From: Poteriospumella lacustris
Lineage: Eukaryota; Sar; Chrysophyceae; Chromulinales; Dinobryaceae
Assembly (NCBI GenBank): GCA_008000375.1
Contig: SMOI01000095.1
Coordinates: 50,567-109,235, forward strand
DNA: 58,669 nt
Direction: 5' to 3'
Position 1 is the stretch's first letter, and each line of letters begins with the position of its first letter. Both the position numbers and the translations under genes were made by a program. This document shows positions 46,021 through 57,200 of this stretch, piece by piece. The notes beneath the pieces are model-generated. The model did no database searches. It was not told the DNA's origin and saw only the letters and a list, made by a program, of their open reading frames with translations.

Positions 46021-46441
46021 ACAACGTCACACCACATTTCTTCTCCCGCCATGAAATCGAATTTTTTATTGTAGTTACTATAGCAGAGCCATTGCGCTCA
46101 TTGGCATCTATTGGACCTCCCCACTGCGATACCTTTTGTTCGCAGGATATTAATACCGACCTCAGTCGTCGTTTCTTCCTTTGTGCAGTTTTCTTTCTGT
46201 TTGTTATCCGATGGAAGTATGTATTCGGGTCACAATCAACGTGAAAATCACATTGTAAACTGACTAACCAAAGCAAATCAATTCAGATCAATTTGGGGCT
46301 GGTTTGCACTTGGCTGCTGCTCCAAGCGGCTCTGCTGGGTGTGACACTTTGTTGCTCACCTGCAACGATGAAACCGCCGTCCGCGACGACGACGACAACG
46401 TTGCCGCAGAGGGGAGGACATCATCTTACTTACCTGCTGCG
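46021..46441. promoter_or_regulatory. Intergenic region upstream of the AlkD-like gene
   Basis: 421 bp in tandem orientation. A frame in phase with the AlkD-like gene is open back to 46304 but lacks an upstream ATG. No element recognised. Confidence 0.35.
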
Positions 46442-47353
46442 ATGAAGAAGATTCGCGTTGAATTCATTTGCAGAATTCATTCCATGTTTGGTGTGGTGTG
46501 CTGGATCTTGATTCTTCTTGCGATTTTCGGGCAAGGAGAAATGATGCGTGTGAAAGCAGTGCAAAGATTAATGCGGAATTTTAAGGAGTCATCGGCGGAA
46601 GCGATGGCAAGATACTTTAAAGTTCAACCTGGTCAGTATGGTGCACACGATAAATTCCTAGGTGTTACAATGCCAACGGTTCGCAAAGTAGCAAAGGATA
46701 ACAATGATTTGACTTTGCAGGAACTCGAGGAATTACTTAGCTCACCGTATAATGAGGAGCGCTGCCTGGCGTTGGTCATCATGGGCGACAGATTTGACAA
46801 AGAACCTCCATCCTCTGCAGTGCGGGATCAGTTGTGTCAGTTTTATTTGGCTCAAACGCACGCCATTAATAATTGGAATTTGGTGGACGTTTCTGCTTAC
46901 AAGTTACTTGGAGAGCATCTCTGCGAGACTTCGCCCAGCGACCACAGCCTGCTGCAGCGTCTTGCCCACTCTACCAACATGTGGGAGAGACGCATATCGA
47001 TTGTCAGCACCTTGGCCTTTATTAGACGCCATCAATATGAGCCTACGATACTGATATCGGAACAGTTGCTTCGTGATGAAGAGGATCTCATCCACAAAGC
47101 CACCGGTTGGATGCTGCGAGAAATGGGAAAGAAAGACGAACTTTCGTTGACGAATTTTCTGGATCAACATGCACCTGTGATGGCCAAAATCATGCTGAGT
47201 TACTCACTTGAGAGGTTGTCCCCGACCCAAAGAAGGCATTACAGATCCCTTCAGCTCGACGATACAAACTCTGCTGTCAATAGAAAGCGAAGTAGCCCCG
47301 ACGAAGACGCAGACCGTCCGAAAAAGACGTCTTCAAAGCGAACAAGAAAATAA
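46442..47353 (+). CDS. AlkD-like DNA alkylation repair protein
   Basis: DNA glycosylase of the HEAT-like-repeat AlkD family, which removes alkylated purines. From the ATG at 46442 it has 303 residues. Family landmarks are YFKVQPGQYGAHDKFLGVTM, then NNWNLVDVSA (the Trp/Asp pair of AlkD), WERRISIVSTL (its conserved Arg) and DLIHKATGWMLREMGKKD. The tail is Lys/Arg-rich (KRSSPDEDADRPKKTSSKRT), consistent with nuclear import or DNA contact. Upstream of the conserved part is a hydrophobic segment (MFGVVCWILILLAIFGQG) that would act as a signal or anchor. A second ATG at 46541 (MMRVKAVQRLMRN) would give a normal soluble form, so the start is uncertain. Confidence 0.85.
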   Translation: MKKIRVEFICRIHSMFGVVCWILILLAIFGQGEMMRVKAVQRLMRNFKESSAEAMARYFKVQPGQYGAHDKFLGVTMPTVRKVAKDNNDLTLQELEELLSSPYNEERCLALVIMGDRFDKEPPSSAVRDQLCQFYLAQTHAINNWNLVDVSAYKLLGEHLCETSPSDHSLLQRLAHSTNMWERRISIVSTLAFIRRHQYEPTILISEQLLRDEEDLIHKATGWMLREMGKKDELSLTNFLDQHAPVMAKIMLSYSLERLSPTQRRHYRSLQLDDTNSAVNRKRSSPDEDADRPKKTSSKRTRK

Positions 47354-47423
47354 CGAGTTGAAGAGAGAAAGAGATATATTCATAGAAGTAACTTATAACT
47401 CGCTATGATGATAAGTAGAGTAC

Positions 47424-48713
47424 CTACGCCACTTTGAGCTCGATCTGTGTCGTCTTCGACACGTTGCTGACGTCATTTTCATTGTCGACGGACACCTTTT
47501 CGATGGCCAAACCAGAAACAAGGTCCACCACTTGAGTCCGTACCATGGTAGGCAAGAAACCAGCCAATAGAGTGGGATTAGCCGCAATCTCGTGTTGGTC
47601 CGCCGGATATTTTATGTCGGCCGAGAAATGCAACTGAGATAGCTCACTTCCACTCCAATCATCACATAGCCAAGTAATGACTCGTTTGTTGCGGTCAAAA
47701 GAGCCGCTCGGTGTCATCGTTACATCTTCAAACGATAATTTTGCCATAACACTAGCCAACGAAACCTGCACTTTTGTCCCACGAAACTTCGTTTCTTGTT
47801 TAGACGCGGTTATCGCCGTCGGATCGATATCAATGGTCATAGTGAACTCGATGGAGGACGATTTGTGGGAGAGCTTATTCTGGACTCGAATGGGTAGAGT
47901 GTGTGCTGATGTTGATCCACGAGAGAAGGTGTAGTCATAGAGAGGTAACCCTTGCGAAGAGAATATGGCTTTCTTGTCACCTCCAACCACTTGTATAGAC
48001 GAGTCGTAGCGCTTGGTCTCTGGAGACTTGACGACGTTCGGAATCGATTCAAACAGAGTGGAAGAAATATCCCATGACTTGATGCTGTTTCCTATATCGT
48101 GGGCAGCTAAAGACAATGTCCCAGAGTCGAGGAGTTCATCGACCTCTGCATTGCTCAGCAGTGGCCGGCTTAAATTTTGAAGCTTCAAACTAACGGAGCC
48201 TGTTCCAGGCTGAGAACTAACTTTGCCATTTCTGCACACGATAGTCCATGATTCGCGGACGGCGACAGAAAGAGATTGGGCCAACTTCGAAAGAGGGGTC
48301 TCACTGGACTTGGTGGTGCTGCTACTATCGGCTGCGTCTCCATGGAAAAAGAAATCATCCAAAAATTTCGATTTGCAGGCATTTCCAAAATCTGTCGCAG
48401 TATGATGTCCACTCAAGTCTAACAGGGACGAATCCAAAGAATGATCAACAACTTTGCTTTCCACAGCACCTCCATCACCAGTCGGAGCGGGGGAAGGTGT
48501 CTCCGCTCCGCCAATCATCTCAAGTTTCGGTAATGGTTCCTTGTCGAAATGATACTTCTTCCTGATTGAATTTCTAGAAGGCAGTCTATTTGCATTTGAA
48601 GGATGTTCCACGTGATCAAGGAACGATCTTGGTTGTGATATGGGAATATCACCTGCAATAGTTGTCACAAAGCTTGCATGAAAAAAGAAAGGAGACGCCG
48701 ATGGGTCACTCAT
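47424..48713 (-). CDS. Muniscin-like mu-homology domain protein
   Basis: 429 residues, no intron. The C-terminal about 280 residues have the strand pattern of the mu-homology domain of muniscins (FCHo/Syp1) and AP mu subunits. A short first subdomain (ESWTIVCRNGKV, SVSLKLQNLSRPLL) is followed by GLPLYDYTFSRGS, SLASVMAKLSFEDVTMTPSG, RVITWLCDDW, LHFSADIKYP and VSGLAIEKVSV. The N-terminal about 130 residues are disordered, with DSSLLDLSGH and DDFFFHG motifs. There is no F-BAR domain, unlike fungal and animal muniscins. A role as endocytic cargo or clathrin adaptor is likely. The 3' end is 70 bp from the convergent AlkD-like gene. Confidence 0.6.
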   Translation of the reverse strand: MSDPSASPFFFHASFVTTIAGDIPISQPRSFLDHVEHPSNANRLPSRNSIRKKYHFDKEPLPKLEMIGGAETPSPAPTGDGGAVESKVVDHSLDSSLLDLSGHHTATDFGNACKSKFLDDFFFHGDAADSSSTTKSSETPLSKLAQSLSVAVRESWTIVCRNGKVSSQPGTGSVSLKLQNLSRPLLSNAEVDELLDSGTLSLAAHDIGNSIKSWDISSTLFESIPNVVKSPETKRYDSSIQVVGGDKKAIFSSQGLPLYDYTFSRGSTSAHTLPIRVQNKLSHKSSSIEFTMTIDIDPTAITASKQETKFRGTKVQVSLASVMAKLSFEDVTMTPSGSFDRNKRVITWLCDDWSGSELSQLHFSADIKYPADQHEIAANPTLLAGFLPTMVRTQVVDLVSGLAIEKVSVDNENDVSNVSKTTQIELKVA

Positions 48714-49090
48714 GGCTCAACCTTTTGCCCGCTACTGAGCCAATACCTCTTCAGCAAGAAAATAAACTAAGGCCGCTATTAAAAGTGAGCCCCGTGTATT
48801 TGTCCGATCCGATCCCGTCGTCCGTCATCGTCGTCTCGTACACCACATCTTCATTGATTTCGGCGCATGATGATGACGAAGGGCAGGGTGAGCTGGTTTG
48901 TGGGCTGATGATGACAAGATGTTCCCCATTCTTTGTGATTTTTAAAAGCGATTAATAAGTGATTGCTGATGCAAGTAAAGAAGTTCAAATTGGTTAAGGA
49001 ATTCGTTTAAATTTCGACCTTACCGCGACAACATCGTAGCAACCCATCGTCTCTCGTCTCCTTGAGCTGCCTTGCCGGTGGAAGCAAACG
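48714..49090. promoter_or_regulatory. Divergent region, muniscin-like / rhomboid genes
   Basis: 377 bp between start codons; AT-rich patches near 48950-49010. A plus-strand frame of 97 codons (48662-48955) overlaps the muniscin 5' end and is not credible. No element identified. Confidence 0.35.
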
Positions 49091-50020
49091 ATGAGCCGCT
49101 TCCTTCTGACGATTTTGTTGCTGTATATATTGCGAATATCCGCATTTAGGACCCACCTCCACCATCAAAAGTCAAAATTTCACTTGAATCAATGCTATCG
49201 AAAAGCGAAGGCGAGCTTTGGTCCACCCTCGAATGTCGTCTCCCCAACCTCCGTCTTTTCAGCTCCACGAACGAAAGTCTCAAATCTACGTGTATCTGAG
49301 ACCACGCAGCCAATGGCAACACATGCGCTACTGATAATGAATTTAATCGTTTTTCTTTGGACGGCGAGAAACTCGAGGACAAAGATGAAATTGCTCAAAA
49401 GCAACTTTCACGTAGCTCGCGGCGACTGGTACCGTATTATCTCTGCCCTCTTTGTGCATGGTAATGTGGGCCATTTGATGATGAATTCATTATCCTTGTG
49501 GAATTTGGGACCGCAGGTAAGAACTCTAGATATTGGAAGTTCGAACCTTACGGTCGACATCGGTGACTTTTCGTTACGATGACAGGTGGAATCGCTATTT
49601 GGACCATGGAAATTTCTCGCTTTGTATCTTATTTCAGGATCTATCGCGAATGGTGCAACCTTTTTATTGAATGCGTCGCCTTTTTCACTGGGATCCTCTG
49701 GTTCTACCTTCGGGTTGCTAGGGGCACTGACTGGGTATATTCTTAGAAACCAGCAGCTCTTGGGAAAGCGTTCTTCTTTCTTGCTCACGGGCATTCAAAG
49801 GAATGTTATAATGAACGTCTTATCAGGCTTTATGCAACCAAATATCGATAATGGTGCTCATATCGGAGGATTTGCTGGTAAGTATTTTGATTGTTCACTG
49901 CCTCTCACCATTTTGCGCCATAAACATGCATGTGACACAGCTGGCCTGGCTCTAGCGCTGATATTATCGCCGAAGTACACGATCACATACAAAGCATATC
50001 CTTTTCGAAAGCTACGATGA
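49091..50020 (+). CDS. Plastid-type rhomboid intramembrane protease
   Basis: 265 residues from exons 49091-49516, 49586-49877 and 49941-50020, with introns of 69 and 63 bp. Rhomboids cleave membrane proteins within the bilayer. The catalytic dyad is S180 in GSSGSTFGLLGA and H234 in NGAHIGGFAAGL; the conserved HGN and His-x2-MN pattern appears as FVHGNVGHLMMNSLSLWNLG. The leader is a signal peptide (FLLTILLLYILRISAF) ending in SAF-RTH, then a basic, Ser-rich stretch. This is the bipartite plastid leader of secondary red algae. The second junction splits an Ala codon and restores GGFAAGLALAL. The membrane part is short, about six helices. Confidence 0.92.
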
Positions 50021-50480
50021 TCCTGGCAGGTACATTTAGATTTTGGCAACAGGCAGCTCGTTCCTCGCGGACCAAAAAGCGCATGTTACTCAATATTACA
50101 ACTGCTTTGGAAATCTTCGCGATGAACACTTTGAGCCCTACGAAGATATTGTTATCATTCAGAGTCACTTAGTGACAAGAATCCACCTGCGCAGAAATGT
50201 AGCGCCTTTTTGCTATCCTTGAGCTACTTTTCGCTGCAGGGTTTTGAGTAGTATTTGCTTGACCATTGTTTTTCAAGTAAGAACTTATGATCCTTTTCAT
50301 CGCGCCGATATGTGATTCCAAACCCGATTTGTAGTATCTTGTATATCTTTCGCAAATCCATTTGTTTTTAGCTCCGCCTCGCCTCGCCTCGCATGATGCT
50401 GTCCGTCGGTTCGACAGGAATTTGTTGTCGGTGGAGTAGGCACAGAAGGCATTCCACGACGGACTGCAAATACGGAGTGT

Positions 50481-50672
50481 ATGACACCATATATGAGAAA
50501 GAGATTTTTTCCTGTCATGGAATATTCCACCTCAAAGCTCGCTATTGCCCAACCCATTGATAGATCTCATCACACATGCGCAGCCAGCACCTCCAGTTCT
50601 CTGTATTGCTGGGGCTACGATACCAACTTGCTGCATGCATTGATGCAATGCAACAAATCCGAAAATCAGTAA
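50481..50672 (+). pseudogene. Truncated RCC1-repeat gene fragment
   Basis: A 63-codon frame contains IAQPIDRSHHTCAASTSSSL and YCWGYD. These align without gaps, at a constant offset of 780 bp, to the start of the RCC1 region in the downstream gene (VAQTIDTSVHTCAASVSSSL, YCWGYN). After YCWGYD the similarity stops and the frame ends at TAA (50670-50672). The corresponding signal peptide is degraded. It is best read as a decayed partial duplicate, though a short expressed protein cannot be excluded. Confidence 0.7.
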
Positions 50673-50811
50673 CAATGAGTTGTGAAACCTTTCCCAATGC
50701 CAAATGGAGTGCCGGCTGCTGCCCTGCTTGCTGCCGCGTCTGCTGTTCACTGTCTGCCGTCCAGCAGTTGTTGTCCTGTTGGCCTGTTGGCTGTGTTGGA
50801 AAAGTACGAAG

Positions 50812-51000
50812 TATGAAGTACGAAAATAGCTCGTACTTCCCATATTTCATACAAGTATGAGTGTCATTTTGTACGGCTGTGTCGTGACAAGGATTTGTTG
50901 CTCGTTGTTCGTACTAAGTACGAAGTACGAAGTACGAAAATTTTTCATATTTCCGTACATATTCCAAGTATGAAATCATAAAACCTCGTACTTCCCAAAA
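50812..51000. repeat. Cluster of TACGAAG direct and inverted repeats
   Basis: The heptamer-to-nonamer TACGAAGTA recurs at about 50814, 50929 and 50936, and inverted as CGTACTTCC at about 50831 and 50986. Each side carries a TTGG/CCAA-like flank and an ATTTCATAC-type stretch. The segment could fold back on itself and resembles a small non-autonomous element or a regulatory palindrome cluster. Confidence 0.5.
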
Positions 51001-51236
51001 CAGCCTGTTGGTGGGTGCCATCCGTCGGTTCGGCAGGAACATCAATCATCAATCAATCTTCAAACAAGACTGGACAGACTACTGTAGAACAGAAGAATAA
51101 CAAGGTCGGCGTTCAGCATTGGGCGTCGTCGTATGTATGCGGAAACCCATAGGCCTCCAGGACTCTTTCAATTATCGACTGTTGTTTTCTGGCGTCCATA
51201 TTTTTACCATAGTTTTCGATCCGTCAGAAGGTTGTG

Positions 51237-54200
51237 ATGGTTCCAAAATCCTTCGCGATAGATATATTTCTGGGGGTAAGCCTGCTATGGATACTCCTCC
51301 TGCTGGGTACTATTGAATCGACGGTTGCCCAAACTATTGATACGTCTGTGCACACATGTGCAGCGAGTGTCTCTAGTTCTCTGTATTGCTGGGGCTACAA
51401 TGGCTACGGGCAGGTGGGCGATGGAACAACGTCGATGCGTACGACTCCAGTTGTAGTTTCTGAAGTAACTGGGGTCACACAAGTGGCAACGAGCCTGCAC
51501 ACATCATGTGCCGTGACTTCGTCTGGGAGTTTGTATTGCTGGGGATCCAATGATCACGGAGAAGTTGGTGATGGATCAACAACTCACCAATTAAAACCGG
51601 TTCAATTACAATTATTTTCCGATGCTGATGCCGTTGCATCAGTAGCCGCAGGATACTACCATATATGTGCATTGTCGATTGGTAAATTGTACTGTTGGGG
51701 ATTGAATAGCAATTACCAACTTGGAGACGGGACGACAAAAACAGTGACCTCTCCAACCATGACGAACCTTCCTTCAACAGTGACTGCGATGGGAATAGGA
51801 TCTTATCACACTTGTGCAGTTCTGGTCACTGGTGAAACTTACTGCTGGGGATACAACACGTACGGTCAATGTGGGACCGGGGACACATCAACTCGGACTG
51901 TACCAGCAAAGGCTTCGATTTTTAAATCCGGGGTGTCCCAAATTAGCGCCGGATATTTTCATACTTGCGTTTTGAGCTCGGGAGCAGTCTATTGTTATGG
52001 ATACAATAACAAGGGTCAGTTGGGAGATGGTACAACGACGACGCGATACCTTTCGACTGTGGTGGTCACGGGCCTATCAAGTGGAGTTAAGTCGATCGCT
52101 TCCGGGGACTATCATACATGTGCGCTGACAACCAGCGGTGCGATGTGGTGTTGGGGAGATAATGCGAATGGCGCTATTGGAGACTACACCGGTGTAAGTA
52201 AATCCTATCCGGTGAAGATATTTTCATCGGAAATCGCAACTATTGGGGCTGGGTATTCCAACACTTGTGCAATTGCGAGCAGCGGACTAGCATATTGCTG
52301 GGGCGATAACACAAATAGCCAGGCGGGAGATGGAACAACATCATCACCGAAATATAGTCCAGGAACTGCAGCGATAGATGTGACATTGATATTTACATCG
52401 TCACCGTCATTTTCTCCAAGTGCAGCTCCCACTTCGATGCCCAGTGCAACTCCAACAGTATCACCAAGTACTGCACCGACATTTACTCCAAGTGCGAGCC
52501 CGTCAGCTTCGCCTTCTGCGTCCCCCTCTGTATTACCTACAGCCACTCCAACTTATGAGCCATCGGCAGTTCCAACGTTCAATCCAACTTCTCGGCCGAC
52601 TTCGCAACCGTCTGGTCAGCCTTCAGGATGCCCATCGACTGAACCGACGGCTCAACCGTCCCGTCGGCCTACTGCTCCGCCATCTTCTCAGCCAAGTGCG
52701 CATCCTTCAAGACAACCGTCTGGTCAACCTTCAAGTCAACCTTCACGTCAACCATCAATTCAGCCGTCCAGCCAACCGACTGTGGAGCCCTCTAGACAAC
52801 CATCAGGGCATCCCAGTGGGGAACCATCGCGTCAACCATCCAGCCAACCATCGCGACAACCCACTGTTCAACCAACAAGTCGACCGACACGTGAACCGTC
52901 GAGCCAGCCCTCGTCAGAGCCCTCACGACAGCCGTCTTCGCGACCTTCTTCGCGACCGTCGACGCAACCGTCAACGGGACCTTCACGGCAGCCAACTTCT
53001 CAACCTTCTTGTCAACCATCGTCGCAACCGCAATCTCGACCAACATCGCAACCGTCTGGACAGCCAACGTCAAGACCGACATCACAGCCTTCGGATCAGC
53101 CTACTTCTCAGCCAACTAGGCAACCGACAAGTCAACCGACGAATCAACCATCAACTCAGCCGTCCAGCAGACCTTCTTCTCAACCCACGGAGCAGCCTTC
53201 GAGACAACCAACTGCGCAACCAACCGTGCAGCCTTCAAGCCAACCTACAATCCATCCTACTAAACAGCCGTCAGGTCAACCGTCATGTCAACCGACCCGC
53301 CAACCTTCCCAACAACCAACGGCTAAGCCTTCGTCGCAGCCTACGAGTCAACCATCTCGGCAACCTACCGCTCAGCCATCGAGCAGGCCTTCTCGTCAGC
53401 CGTCAGGAGTGCCCACAGGCCAGCCTTCTGGGCAGCCATCTTCAAGACCATCGCGGCAGCCAACTAGGCAGCCATCACGTCAGCCATCTACACAACCTTC
53501 GAGTCAACCATCTGTTCAACCGTCGAAACACCCAACATCTCAACCAACATCTCAACCAACGCTTCAGCCATCCAGTCATCCCACAGGCCAACCGACCATG
53601 CAACCATCCATTCAGCCATCTGTACAGCCAACTGAACAGCCATCTTCACAACCATCGTCGCAGCCGACTTCTCAACCATCAGATCGACCTTCTCGACAGC
53701 CTTCATCGCAGCCTTCTGTACAGCCAACTATTCGACCTACGAGTCAGCCAACAAGACAGCCATCCTTGCAGCCATCTTCGCAACCATCATGTCAGCCATC
53801 AACACAGCCCTCAAGTCAACCATCAAGTCAACCATCATCTGAACCTACGCGACAGCCTTCATCGCAGCCTTCTGTACAGCCAACTATTCGACCTACGAGT
53901 CAACCAACGGTTCAACCTTCAGCTGGGCCGTCTGCACAGCCATCGGCCCAACCATCTCATCAGCCAACCATGCAGCCATCTCGTCAACCATCGTCACAAC
54001 CATCGTCGCATCCGTCCATACAACCGTCTAACCGACCGACGAACCAGCCGACATCTCAACCCTCCCGGCAGCCGACAACTCAACCTTCTTTGCAGCCAAG
54101 TTCTCATCCTACAAGCCAACCAACGACGCAGCCATCAAACGAACCCTCGACTCAACCGTCTGCGCAGCCAACAAGTCAACCATCTGTTCAGCCGACATTT

Positions 54201-57200
54201 CAACCATCAAACCAACCGACGAGTCAGCCGACATCTCAACCGTCGATACAACCGTCGATACAACCAAGTAGCATTCCTTCCTCACAGCCGTCTCTGCAAC
54301 CATCAACCCAACCGTCTGCGCAGCCATCAGACCAGCCATCGGCCCAGCCAACATTTCAACCATCAGTCCAGCCATCGAGCCAGCCGTCAACGCAGCCATC
54401 CAACCAACCCTCTGTTCAACCAAGTAGCATCCCTTCCTCGCAGCCATCAGACCAGCCATCAAACCAGCCCACGTGTCAGCCATCTCGGCAGCCATCTTGC
54501 CAACCATCCACTCAGCCGTCCAGTCAGCCATCAGCCCTTCCGAGTTCGCAGCCATCAAAGCAGCCTACATGTCAACCATCACAACAGCCGTCTGCACTGC
54601 CGTCATCCCAGCCCACATTGCAACCGTCGAGTCAACCTAGTGGTCAGCCGACTGGAGAACCATCAGTGCAGCCTTCTCTTCAACCAACGATACAACCATC
54701 AGTCCAGCCGTCCAACAATCCCAGTGGCCAACCATCGAGTCGCCCATCAGTGCAACCATCTTGTCAGCCGTCTTCAAAACCGAGTGGACAACCCAGTGTC
54801 CAGCCTTCGCGACAACCAACGTCATCACCTAGTGGTGTTCCTTCTGCACAGCCTTCCATCGTACCTTCGTCTCAACCAACGGAACAGCCGACGTCACAGC
54901 CATCCGCGCAACCATCGACTCAGCCTTCCGCGGTACCATCTGGGCAGCCCAGTGGACAACCAACGGGGATGCCAACCCAGCAGCCGTCATCTGAACCATC
55001 CTGCCAACCGTCGTCGCAGCCGTCGAGTCAGCCATCATCTCAGCCTACGTCCCACCCGTCTTGTCAACCGTCTGGTCAGCCTTCAGCTGACCCTTCATCA
55101 TCACCGACGCAGCAGCCATCAGTGCAGCCATCACACCAACCAAGTGGTCAGCCTCGCGCTCAGCCATCCTCTGCGCCAAGCACGCAACCATCTATGCAGC
55201 CTACTGCCAGACCAAGTGCTCAGCCGAGTTGTTGGCCGACTGCGCGACCATCATCGCAGCCTTCCGAACAGCCAACCTCCGTTCCAACTTTGCAACCGTC
55301 ATTTCAGCCGAGCAACCATCCCACGAGCCAACCCAGTGCACAGCCGACCTCTTGCCCGTCGTCTCAGCCAACGCGACAACCGTCCCGATCACCATCTGTG
55401 CAGCCATCGTCAGAGCCGTCGTGTACTCCGTCATCCAAGCCAACTAGGCAGCCCTCGTCAGCTCCCACGATGCAGCCATCAGGTGACCCGAGTTCGAAGC
55501 CGACCGTGCAACCGTCTGGAGTCCCAACGTGGCCGCCGACTGGTCAACCTACTGGTCAACCATCAAGGCAGCCTTCTGGTCAGCCCACCATGCAGCCCTC
55601 CCAACGACCATCAAGCCAGCCCTCAATTCAACCTTCTCGGCAACCTACGAGCCAGCCAACCGGCCAACCCACATGTCAGCCATCGTCACAGCCGAGCACA
55701 CAACCCACTTCCTCTCCAAGTCGAATGATATCGTCTGAGTTGCAAGATTCGAACAGACTCGCGGTGAAGTCTGTTTCGTACGTTTTGGGTGACACGCCAA
55801 CGTTGGAGTTGCAATTGACCACCGAATCGAATATCGCCGGTGGACCGGGAGAGTTTCAGTGCAATGTCGTATTCAACTCTTCCTATGTGCAGCAAGGCAT
55901 CGTCGTTCCGAACCCATCGTTCATTCGATCGTGTCGCTGGGCCTCTTCCACGAGGATAGTCGTGGTTGGTAGTGGGGACATGGTTGCTACGATGGGATCA
56001 ACGGTGGGGAAAGTGAGCGAGTGGATGGTATCATTGAAGCCATCCAGTCGGTTGGTAGCGTTGAATTCCCAAGCTGCACTGTCGACAGGTGCGACGGCGT
56101 TGTCGGTTCAAAACCCTTCCGTATCAGGGTTCGCTTCTCGGCAGCCCACGGTGTCATTGATTGCGTCGTTGCAGTCGAATCCGCCTGTGCTAAGAATCTA
56201 CCCAGCAATGGTGTCGACATCGCGTGCAGCAATGAGCTCGTGGGTCTCGGGGCAGCTGAATGTGCAAGTGAAGGCGATCAGTAGTCCATCCGCATCTTTG
56301 ACGGAAGACATCCACCGGGCTTGTGCGAACTTGTCGACTCTGTTGTCGGTGCAGGCAACAAATCTCCTGAATCATTCGCCGTCCAGACAAATGTACATTC
56401 GATTGGATGACACGTCTCTGCGAACGGCGGTTGGCAAGATCGCTGCGAGTACCGCCTTGATCAACGTGACGATCGCTGTGACACTCTGTGACGAGACCCA
56501 GATTTGCGGCCAAGGTCACAGCTCATTCGCAGCAAACGCTTCAGCGTTTTCACTGTCATTACCAACATCGAACACCCGGCTGTTGGTTTCACTATACCCC
56601 TATCCGCTGTGGAATGAGTCGTGTGCGACTCGTGTCAAAATCCGCGGGCAAGTACGCTTCGATGACGCCAATGTCAGCGCTGCAGTTGGTGACAACTGGC
56701 GGTATACTTGGATGGTGCGCGATATGAGCAGCGATGTGTATTCAGCGGTTGCTACGGCCTCTTCTGATCCGTCGATCTTTCGATTCGCAGGTGGGCATCT
56801 ATCCGTCAGCGAGTCGTACTCATTGAAGCTGCAAGTTCTCCATATCGCCACGGGACAGACAGCTGAGAGCTTACCCACGCTCGTTCAGTGTACTGCTTCC
56901 CCCTTGGTGCTGAATGTGTTGCCATCGCAACGGATACTCGCCATCGGCGTACAGGATTTCCTGCGAATCAACGCCAGCACCAGTTACGATCCAGACAGTC
57001 AAGGACCAGTGACGCCCGCGGGGTATGGGTTCACGTGGAAGTGTCGCAGCTTCGCCCTGGCTAGTCTGGGAGCAAGTAATCAGCTGTCGTATCTATCGGG
57101 GGCAACGCTCCAACGGCTGGTGCTACGTCAGTGCATGGTGAATCTCACGGATGCCGTCACTGGTAGGAGCGTAAACATCACCAGTAGTCGCTCTTCGGCC

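Larger units (their letters stand above)
50021..51236. other. 1.2-kb intergenic region with repeat debris
   Basis: Between the rhomboid gene and the RCC1-REJ gene. It holds a truncated copy of the RCC1-REJ gene's 5' end (about 50481-50672) and a roughly 190-bp cluster of TACGAAG direct and inverted repeats (50812-51000). Two copies of CCGTCGGTTCGnCAGGAA lie near 50402 and 51022. No other intact gene is recognised. Confidence 0.6.

Noticed and set aside
52792-55443. Several Met/Ala/Val-rich minus-strand frames of 60-150 codons
   Set aside because: All are antisense products of the 12-bp repeat with no independent features.
52420-55728. 1102-codon plus-strand frame
   Set aside because: It starts at a GTG and reads the stalk repeat one base out of register, giving Asn/His/Arg/Ser-rich sequence. 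The true frame carries the signal peptide, RCC1 repeats and REJ module on either side.
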